A stretch of 64,000 nucleotides of DNA from CAIYUC01 sp963682005 (GTDB lineage Bacteria; Bacteroidota; Bacteroidia; Bacteroidales; FEN-979). Location: assembly GCA_963682005.1 (NCBI GenBank), contig OY820914.1, positions 186,001 to 250,000 of the forward strand, given 5' to 3'. The notes beneath the pieces are model-generated. The model had not been told where the DNA came from and did no database searches. It saw only the letters and a list, made by a program, of their open reading frames with translations. Of this stretch, positions 57,707-64,000 are shown piece after piece. The translations under genes and the position numbers were made by a program. The number at the start of each line of letters is the position of its first letter. The first letter of the stretch is position 1.

Positions 57707-58747
57707 ATGGACTTTGTAAATAATACCGTCGAAAGATCGACGATTCAACTGACAAAAGCTGACTTTGAAAGCGACCAGATGGTAAAATGGTGCCCCGGAT
57801 GCGGTGCCCATGCCATCCTCGGAGCTGTCGAAAGGGTATTTCCCAAGATCGGCTACAAAAAAGAGAATTTCTGCATGATCTCCGGTATCGGGTGTTCTTC
57901 AAGATTCCCCTATTATGTGAATACATACGGAATTCACGGGATTCATGGGCGTGCTGCCCCTATTGCGACCGGTGTAAAGGTTGCAAATCCACGACTCAGT
58001 GTCTGGATTGCCACCGGTGATGGCGACTCACTTGCCATTGGTGGGAATCATTTCATTCATATCATCCGGAGAAATGTGGATGTCAACCTCATCCTTTTTA
58101 ACAACCAGATCTACGGATTGACAAAAGGCCAGTATTCACCCACCACGCCGATGGGCAAACTGACCAAGACCTCCCCACAGGGAACCATTGAACATCCATT
58201 CAATATCGGCGAACTGGTGATGGGCGCACAGGGCACATTTTTCGCCCGCGTTCCGGACAACAACATCAATATGATGACCGAAGCGATGTTCGAAGCAGCA
58301 AAGCATGACGGAACCTCCGTCATGGAGATCCTTCAGAACTGCATTATTTTCGCCGATAAGGCCCATGCCGATATCATCGGGAAAGAGTTCAAGGAAGAAA
58401 ACATGCTGCTTGTAAAGAATGGTGAGCCGATGCTGTTCGGAAAAAATAAAGAAAAAGGACTGAGGCTGAAAGATACAAGCCTTGAGGTCGTAGAACTTGG
58501 GAAAAACGGCATTACGATCGATGATATCCTGATCCATGATCAGTATAATCCTGATCCGGGAATCCATACGATGCTTGCCAAACTGGCTCCGCCAAACTTC
58601 CCCATGGTTTTCGGCGTGATCCGTTCTGCCATGTTCCCTACCTACGATGACCTTGTCGAGGATCAGATCAAATATGCCAAGGAAACATCTAAAATCCGGA
58701 ATGTGGACGACCTGCTGAACAGCGGGGACACCTGGGAAATCAGCTAA
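57707..58747 (+). CDS. korB: 2-oxoglutarate:ferredoxin oxidoreductase beta (TPP) subunit
   Basis: 346 residues. KWCPGCGAHAILGAVERVFP with further Cys (SGIGCSSRFPYYV) for the [4Fe-4S] cluster, WIATGDGDSLAIGGNH for TPP/Mg, and NNQIYGLTKGQYSPTTPMG. It forms the active site with KorA. Preceded by a GGAGGA Shine-Dalgarno at 57692-57697, unusual in this phylum. A repeat block and a strong terminator follow the stop. Confidence 0.88.
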   Translation: MDFVNNTVERSTIQLTKADFESDQMVKWCPGCGAHAILGAVERVFPKIGYKKENFCMISGIGCSSRFPYYVNTYGIHGIHGRAAPIATGVKVANPRLSVWIATGDGDSLAIGGNHFIHIIRRNVDVNLILFNNQIYGLTKGQYSPTTPMGKLTKTSPQGTIEHPFNIGELVMGAQGTFFARVPDNNINMMTEAMFEAAKHDGTSVMEILQNCIIFADKAHADIIGKEFKEENMLLVKNGEPMLFGKNKEKGLRLKDTSLEVVELGKNGITIDDILIHDQYNPDPGIHTMLAKLAPPNFPMVFGVIRSAMFPTYDDLVEDQIKYAKETSKIRNVDDLLNSGDTWEIS

Positions 58748-58748
58748 A

Positions 58749-58780
58749 TAGCGAAGTAGCGAGATATCGAAATAGCGAAA
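58749..58780 (+). repeat. Four-unit octamer array abutting a terminator
   Basis: TAGCGAAG, TAGCGAGA, TATCGAAA, TAGCGAAA in exact 8-base register, starting 1 base after the korB stop and ending at the first base of the terminator stem. Confidence 0.75.
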
Positions 58781-58807
58781 GGGCGATTGAAAAATCGTCC
58801 TTTTTTA
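58781..58807 (+). terminator. Rho-independent terminator of korAB
   Basis: GGGCGATT and AATCGTCC (one G-T pair) with a GAAA loop (58781-58800), then TTTTTTA. It spans the in-frame TTG at 58787, ruling that out as the tilS start. Confidence 0.85.
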
Positions 58808-58816
58808 TTTTCAGCA

Positions 58817-58824
58817 TATCTTTG
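58817..58824 (+). promoter_or_regulatory. -7 box for tilS, close enough for a leaderless mRNA
   Basis: TATCTTTG matches TAnnTTTG and ends 4 bases before the tilS ATG (58829), so transcription would begin at or within a few bases of the start codon. Confidence 0.55.
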
Positions 58825-58828
58825 CAGA

Positions 58829-60169
58829 ATGTTGCAATCCTTTCAATCCTTCATCAAGAATAAAAACCTCTTTCAGAAGAATCTGAAGATTCTCCTGGCT
58901 GTGAGCGGCGGAGTTGATTCTATTGCCATGTGCGAGTTGTTCCACCAGGCAAAACTCAGGTTTGGGATCGCGCACTGCAATTTCCGGCTCAGGGGCGATG
59001 AATCCGATGGCGATGAAGTTTTTGTCAGATCCCTGGCAAAGAAATACCAGGTTCCTTTTTTTCTAAAACAGTTCTCAACCGCAGATTATGCTACAGACAA
59101 CTCCGTTTCAATACAGATGGCGGCGAGGGATTTACGGTATGAATGGTTTGAAGAGGTAAGAAAAAAAGAAGGATTTTCGTTTATTGCCACAGCGCATCAC
59201 CTTGACGACCAGGTTGAAACATTTTTCGTCAACCTGATGAAAAATTCCGGAATTGCCGGGTTTCATGGCATTCCCGTGAAATCAGGATATCTTGTCCGGC
59301 CGATGATGTTCGCCACAAGGAAAGAGATCATCACTTTTGTCAAAGCCAGCAAGCTGAACTTCCGTGAGGACAGTTCAAACAAAGAAATAAAATACCTTCG
59401 GAATCATATCCGGAGAAAAGCCATTCCCCTGCTGAATAAGATCCAGCCAGGATTCGACCGCATCATAAACGAAACCATTGAACGGATCGCAGGAACAGAG
59501 CAGGTCTATCGTCAGGTGATTGAGACCAGGCGCAAGGAAATCATAACAGAAGCGGGTTCAAGGAGTATCATTCCCATCGGGGCTCTCAGGGATCTTTCAC
59601 CTTTGGGAACCTACCTTTACGAGTTCCTGGCCCCGTTCGGGTTCAATTATGCGGTTGTGGAAGAGATCATCCGGTCGCTGAAGACCATCCCGGGGAAAAC
59701 GTTTTACTCGCCAACCCATATCCTCGTCAGGGACCGAGATCAACTGCTGATCGAGCCTTTACCCGAAAAGGGACAGGAAGGACAGGATAAAAATAACTTC
59801 CTGATCCACAAAGACCAGGATTCCATCAGCCATCCGGTCCATCTTGTATTCCGGATACAAAAAAATGACAGCCAGCTTCACATCAACGAATCAAAATCCT
59901 TCGCTTCACTGGATGCTTCGAAACTAACGTACCCTCTTGTTCTGCGGAAGTGGGAACCAGGAGACGTGTTTTTTCCCTTCGGAAAAAAAATCAGGAAAAA
60001 ACTGAGCGACTTCTTCATCGATGAAAAAATTTCACTCCTGGATAAAAAACGTACCTGGCTGTTATGTTCAGAAAACAAGATTGTATGGGTTGTCGGACAC
60101 CGGATTGACAATCGTTTCCGGGTCACCTCAAAAACAGCCGAAGTGCTTGTGGTTGAATGGAAAAAATAA
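58829..60169 (+). CDS. tilS: tRNA(Ile)-lysidine synthetase
   Basis: 446 residues from the ATG at 58829. N-type ATP pyrophosphatase with the PP-loop LAVSGGVDSIAM (23-34), HCNFRLRGDESDGD, TAHHLDDQVETFFVNL and LRNHIRRKAIPLL, then the C-terminal TilS domain (LRKWEPGDVFFPFG, LSDFFID, DNRFRVT). It attaches lysine to C34 of the tRNA that reads AUA, an essential modification. Upstream in-frame starts fall inside the korB terminator and are excluded. Confidence 0.93.
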   Translation: MLQSFQSFIKNKNLFQKNLKILLAVSGGVDSIAMCELFHQAKLRFGIAHCNFRLRGDESDGDEVFVRSLAKKYQVPFFLKQFSTADYATDNSVSIQMAARDLRYEWFEEVRKKEGFSFIATAHHLDDQVETFFVNLMKNSGIAGFHGIPVKSGYLVRPMMFATRKEIITFVKASKLNFREDSSNKEIKYLRNHIRRKAIPLLNKIQPGFDRIINETIERIAGTEQVYRQVIETRRKEIITEAGSRSIIPIGALRDLSPLGTYLYEFLAPFGFNYAVVEEIIRSLKTIPGKTFYSPTHILVRDRDQLLIEPLPEKGQEGQDKNNFLIHKDQDSISHPVHLVFRIQKNDSQLHINESKSFASLDASKLTYPLVLRKWEPGDVFFPFGKKIRKKLSDFFIDEKISLLDKKRTWLLCSENKIVWVVGHRIDNRFRVTSKTAEVLVVEWKK

Positions 60170-60202
60170 TCCTTCACGGGCTTCCTGAAAACTAAAAATC
60201 GC

Positions 60203-60210
60203 TACCTTTG
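60203..60210 (+). promoter_or_regulatory. -7 box for dsbD
   Basis: TACCTTTG matches TAnnTTTG, 34 bases before the dsbD ATG at 60245. Confidence 0.5.
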
Positions 60211-60244
60211 CAACTCAACGTGGCCCTGATAAATCCATCTTTTT

Positions 60245-62314
60245 ATGAAAAAAATCAGCGTACTCCTTTCATTCATACTGTTTCCTCTATTTATTTTTTC
60301 ACAGATACTGGAACCGGTCAAATGGTCTTTCAAAGTCGAACAGACAAAACCGGACGAAGCTACCCTGCTCCTGATCTCGAAAATGGATTACGGATGGCAT
60401 GTTTATTCACAGGAAAAACCGCCAAAAAAAGAAGGACCGATCCCTACTTCATTCAGGTTCAATAAGACCAAAGACTTTGAATTGGTCGGCAAAGTGATCG
60501 AGCCGAAACCGCTTGAAGATAATGATCCGAATTTCGGGATGATCCTGAAATTTTTTGCAGACAAGGCTGTTTTCAGGCAGAAGATCAAAGTACTTAGCCC
60601 AAAACCGTTCACAGTGACAGGGGTTCTGGAGTTCATGTGTTGCGACGACAAACAATGCCTTCCCCCGACCGAAGTCGAATTCTCGTTCAATGTAAAAGGG
60701 AATCCGGATGCCATTGCTACTGCTGCTCCGGTTGATACGGCCAGGGTTGATACTTCGAAGCAGGCTGTTGTTAATAAAGATACAGCCAGTGCTGCTAAAC
60801 CGGCATCATTTACCATGGGCAACGATAAAATGGATACCGGTGAAGGAAAATCGCTTCTCTGGTTTTTCTTCCTTTCTTTCCTGGCAGGTCTTGCCGCCAT
60901 CCTTACGCCATGTGTGTTCCCGATGATCCCGATGACCGTCACCTTCTTCATGCACGACAGCGACAAGAAGCGAAAGGCACGCTTCCAGGCCATTGTTTAC
61001 GGGCTTTCGATCATTGGTATTTATACGGTGATCGGCACCATTGTCGCCGTTACCCTCGGTGCCAATTTTGCCAATTTCCTGAGCACACACTGGATCCCAA
61101 ATGTCTTCTTTTTCCTGATCTTCATGGTCTTTGCAGCATCCTTCCTGGGGATGTTTGAAATCACATTGCCGAGCTGGATCGTAAATAAAGCAGACAAGCA
61201 GGCTGATAAAGGAGGTTTCACAGGGGCTTTCTTCATGGCATTCACGCTGGTGCTCGTGTCGTTTTCATGCACCGGTCCGATTGTCGGAGCCATCCTGGTG
61301 AAATCTGCCGGGGGTGAAGTGATCCAGCCCATTATCGGGATGTTTGGATTTTCACTGGCATTTGCATTGCCCTTTGCATTTTTTGCATTCTTTCCGTCCT
61401 GGCTGTCGAATCTCCCCAAATCAGGCGGATGGCTAAATTCGGTGAAGGTCATCCTCGGATTCCTTGAACTGGCGCTCGGATTGAAGTTCCTGAGCATTGC
61501 AGACCAAACGTATCACTGGCACATCCTCGACCGTGAAGTGTATCTTGCCATTTGGATCGTTATTTTCTTCCTTATGGGATTGTACCTTCTCGGCAAACTC
61601 AAATTCAACCACGACGCTGACATCCCATACGTCAGCGTGCCCAGGATCACTATGGCGATCATCACCTTTTCGTTTGTCGTTTACATGATCCCGGGAATGT
61701 TCGGCGCCCCGCTCAAAGCTTTGGCCGGATACCTGCCTCCGGAACAATCACTCGATTTCAACCTGACTGCCATCATCCACGATGAAGTAAGCCAGGTCCA
61801 GGGTTCCGGGGAGAAACCAGCCGCTTCTCTCTGCGAAAAGCCGAAATTCAATGAATTCCTTGAACTTCCGCATATGCTGAAGGGATATTTCGATTATAAG
61901 CAGGCCCTTGAATGCTCAAAGAAAACCAACAAGCCGATATTCATTGACTTTACCGGCCACGGATGCGTGAACTGCCGGGAAATGGAAGCCAGGGTATGGG
62001 CAAATCCCGATGTTCTGAAACGGCTGCGTGAAAATTTCATTGTAACGGCATTATACGTTGACGACAAGACCGAATTGCCCCAAAATGAATGGATCACATC
62101 AACGTATGATGGCAAAGTCAAGAAAACCATCGGGAAAAAATTTGCCGATTTCCAGATTTCAAGATTCAATGTAAATGCGCAGCCTTATTATGTTTTACTT
62201 GATACAAACGGGAATCCGCTGACAAACCCTGTAGCCTACGATCTGAATGTGGATCATTTCATTAAATTCCTGGATACAGGCCTTGTAAACTTCAAAAAAT
62301 CCGAAACCAAATAG
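60245..62314 (+). CDS. dsbD: Thiol:disulfide interchange protein DsbD
   Basis: 689 residues, full three-part DsbD. Signal peptide (MKKISVLLSFILFPLFIFSQ); periplasmic N-domain (to ~180) with the CCDDKQCLPP cysteines; an eight-helix membrane domain (~200-490) with LTPCVFPMIPMT and FSCTGPIVGAIL redox cysteines; and a C-terminal thioredoxin-like domain with GHGCVNCREME. It carries electrons from cytoplasmic thioredoxin to periplasmic thiol proteins, possibly including the exported PrxQ and GPx in this window. The size and cysteine set are complete. Confidence 0.92.
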   Translation: MKKISVLLSFILFPLFIFSQILEPVKWSFKVEQTKPDEATLLLISKMDYGWHVYSQEKPPKKEGPIPTSFRFNKTKDFELVGKVIEPKPLEDNDPNFGMILKFFADKAVFRQKIKVLSPKPFTVTGVLEFMCCDDKQCLPPTEVEFSFNVKGNPDAIATAAPVDTARVDTSKQAVVNKDTASAAKPASFTMGNDKMDTGEGKSLLWFFFLSFLAGLAAILTPCVFPMIPMTVTFFMHDSDKKRKARFQAIVYGLSIIGIYTVIGTIVAVTLGANFANFLSTHWIPNVFFFLIFMVFAASFLGMFEITLPSWIVNKADKQADKGGFTGAFFMAFTLVLVSFSCTGPIVGAILVKSAGGEVIQPIIGMFGFSLAFALPFAFFAFFPSWLSNLPKSGGWLNSVKVILGFLELALGLKFLSIADQTYHWHILDREVYLAIWIVIFFLMGLYLLGKLKFNHDADIPYVSVPRITMAIITFSFVVYMIPGMFGAPLKALAGYLPPEQSLDFNLTAIIHDEVSQVQGSGEKPAASLCEKPKFNEFLELPHMLKGYFDYKQALECSKKTNKPIFIDFTGHGCVNCREMEARVWANPDVLKRLRENFIVTALYVDDKTELPQNEWITSTYDGKVKKTIGKKFADFQISRFNVNAQPYYVLLDTNGNPLTNPVAYDLNVDHFIKFLDTGLVNFKKSETK

Positions 62315-62356
62315 AAAACAATTTGAATGATCACAATTATACCAATAATCTCAACC

Positions 62357-62413
62357 GTACCCTACCCCTGCACCCCTTCCCTACCAGTAGGGAAGGGGAC
62401 GGGGGATGGGTAC
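62357..62413. repeat. GC-rich 57-base palindrome
   Basis: GTACCC...GGGTAC outer arms enclose CCCCTTCCCTA and TAGGGAAGGGG with a CCAG loop, with G-runs on one strand. It lies downstream of dsbD and could act as terminator, REP-like element or G-quadruplex former. The rest of the 62315-62513 gap is A/T-rich and shows no gene. Confidence 0.65.
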
Positions 62414-62513
62414 AGTGAACTAAATCGGAAATGTTAGAACCGGTGTATTATTCAGAATTTCTAAAATTTGCAAAATTACTGGTACAATAGTGTTCAATTA
62501 ATCATTAAAAACA

Positions 62514-64000
62514 ATGATGAAAATCTTCGTTCTATCCTCCATCATCTGTCTTCTATTCTCAATAACAGGGTTCGCTCAATCCTTCACCGACGCGAATGCA
62601 GGTTTGGACAGCCTCAGTTACAGCTGGGCTACCTGGGGCGATTATGACAATGATGGCGACCTGGATATCGTTCTTACCGGCCAGCCCGGGAATACTGTAC
62701 CACAAACAAAGATCTTCCGCAATGACAGCGGAGTATTCCATTTTGCAGCAAGGCTTAAGGGGTTATCTTACAGCTCTGCGGATTTCGGTGATTATGACAA
62801 TGACGGAGATCTTGACCTGCTCTTAACCGGCCGCGACAGCCTGAGCGTAGATCAAACGAAAATATACAGGAATGATAATGGGGTGTTTGTTGATATTCTT
62901 GCCGTCCTGCCAGCTGTTTCCGATGGCCAGGCTAAGTGGGGCGATTATAATAACGACGGGAAACTCGATATTCTGCTTGCCGGCAGCATGAAAGCCCGGA
63001 TCCTTAGGAACGAAGGTGGTGGTTTGTTTACCGATATCGGGGCTCACCTTACCAGCGTGCAAAGCGCTACGGTGGCCTGGGGCGATTACAACAACGACGG
63101 ACAGCTTGATGCGCTCATTGGCGGCGATACCGGTGCTGAGACGATAACACGGCTTTACAAGAACAATTATGGTGACTTTGAACTTGATTCCATCGATTTT
63201 GTGGGATTGAGCGAGGGTAAAGCCAGGTTTGCCGATCTTAATAATGACGGCCTTTTGGACATCCTGATCAATGGAAACCACGGCTATGTGGAAGGGATGT
63301 TCGAGATTTACCGGAACATGGGAGATGGTCAATTCACCATGATCGACAATTACAATTTCAATGTTGCCAACAGTTGCGTTGATGTTGCAGATTATGACAA
63401 TGACGGCCTGCTCGATATTGTTCTTGTCGGAAAGATCCTGGGTTGCGGCGGAACGGCTGCAACCATGCTTTACCACAATGAAGGCTTTTTTGTTTTTATC
63501 GACCAGAGCACGCTGATCCAGGGGATCAAGCACGGCTCCGTTCAGTGGGGCGATTACAACAACGACGGATACCCGGACCTCCTGTTTTCGGGGATGAACC
63601 CGTTTGATGATCCCGTGACCATGTTGTACAAGAATAACCTGGGGACACTTCCGTTCGTTCACAATACACCACCTTTCTCCCCGGAAGACCTGATATCCAC
63701 TGTCAACGGTAACGAAGTGACCCTGCGCTGGACAAGGGCCAAGGATGACCGGACGCCGACCAAAGGACTGTCTTCCAACCTGTATGTTGGTACTTCACCT
63801 GACTTGACCGATATCGTTTCCCCGATGGCGGACGTGGCAACCGGGTTCAGGCAGATCGCAGCTATCGGAAACGCCTGCAGCGACACCATCTGGACGATCA
63901 AAGATCTCCCGATCGGAAACTATTTCTGGAGCGTTCAGACCATTGACGGCGGTTTCATGGGATCACCATTTGCAGGAACGGCTTCTTTTTCCATCCTGAC
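62514..64000 (+). CDS. Secreted FG-GAP/VCBS repeat protein (3' end outside window)
   Basis: At least 495 residues, open to the window end. Start ATG at 62514 (or 62517) gives signal peptide MMKIFVLSSIICLLFSITGFAQ. Seven FG-GAP/VCBS repeats (about 40-370) each carry a calcium loop such as GDYDNDGDLDI, GDYNNDGKLDI, ADLNNDGLLDI and ADYDNDGLLDI, spaced about 45-60 residues, which would form a beta-propeller. An Fn3-like domain follows (VNGNEVTLRWTRAKDD, YFWSVQTIDGGF). A T9SS sorting domain is expected at the unseen C-terminus. Likely a surface or secreted binding protein. Confidence 0.85.
   Translation, partial: MMKIFVLSSIICLLFSITGFAQSFTDANAGLDSLSYSWATWGDYDNDGDLDIVLTGQPGNTVPQTKIFRNDSGVFHFAARLKGLSYSSADFGDYDNDGDLDLLLTGRDSLSVDQTKIYRNDNGVFVDILAVLPAVSDGQAKWGDYNNDGKLDILLAGSMKARILRNEGGGLFTDIGAHLTSVQSATVAWGDYNNDGQLDALIGGDTGAETITRLYKNNYGDFELDSIDFVGLSEGKARFADLNNDGLLDILINGNHGYVEGMFEIYRNMGDGQFTMIDNYNFNVANSCVDVADYDNDGLLDIVLVGKILGCGGTAATMLYHNEGFFVFIDQSTLIQGIKHGSVQWGDYNNDGYPDLLFSGMNPFDDPVTMLYKNNLGTLPFVHNTPPFSPEDLISTVNGNEVTLRWTRAKDDRTPTKGLSSNLYVGTSPDLTDIVSPMADVATGFRQIAAIGNACSDTIWTIKDLPIGNYFWSVQTIDGGFMGSPFAGTASFSIL

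Noticed and set aside
58787..58828. N-terminal extension of tilS.
   Set aside because: The extra codons lie within the korB terminator and the tilS promoter.

Overview
The window comes from an anaerobic member of the Bacteroidota, most likely Bacteroidales. The evidence is T9SS type A and type B (gliding-type) C-terminal sorting domains, many promoters of the Bacteroidota form TTG-N19-TAnnTTTG, few Shine-Dalgarno sequences, two 2-oxoacid:ferredoxin oxidoreductases, rubrerythrin and rubredoxin, and an oxygen-sensitive glycyl-radical enzyme. No rRNA, tRNA, CRISPR array, transposase or phage gene was seen.

Layout. 1-1938 (minus) holds a murL-type epimerase gene overlapping a murD-like ligase, which fits the alternative MurD2/MurL route to the D-glutamate of peptidoglycan. 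1982-3491 has yqgE and two single-domain response regulators. 3709-7571 is a compact hpdB-hpdC-hpdA operon for a glycyl-radical 4-hydroxyphenylacetate decarboxylase (p-cresol former). 7592-40112, all minus strand, is an island of very large secreted proteins: an M14 carboxypeptidase, a small PID-CTERM-like protein, a T9SS type A protein, three paralogous beta-helix giants (one cut by an in-frame TGA, one of 3423 residues), a TPR-LuxR-like membrane regulator and a T9SS type B protein. The carboxypeptidase and the three giants share a 220-235-residue C-terminal cassette with dockerin-like calcium loops. 40414-62314 is mostly core metabolism: an aminotransferase, two ferredoxin-linked 2-oxoacid oxidoreductases (42831-45655 and 55855-58747), a peroxide-defence cluster (PrxQ, GPx, rubredoxin, rubrerythrin), a fused 2-oxoacid dehydrogenase E1, mnmD, NUDIX, a PolB-like exonuclease, lpxH, a ferredoxin, tilS and dsbD. 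The window ends inside a secreted FG-GAP/VCBS repeat protein.

How it fits together. Amino acids or 2-oxoacids would be fermented through ferredoxin (Vor/Kor-type enzymes, small ferredoxins), with aryl-acetate decarboxylation as a terminal step. Exported peroxidases and DsbD serve envelope redox, and the large proteins form a calcium-stabilised cell-surface or secreted layer.

The most unusual signals are: (1) the shared dockerin-like cassette with expanded calcium loops; (2) strings of degenerate heptamer, octamer or nonamer repeats held in strict register in many intergenic gaps of 41-58 kb, a different unit in each gap; (3) the murL/murD2-like pair; (4) an all-cysteine HpdC; (5) a 2.6-kb super-repeat inside the 10-kb gene; and (6) a lone TGA splitting a giant gene. 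Every assignment was made by reading motifs; no database search was run.
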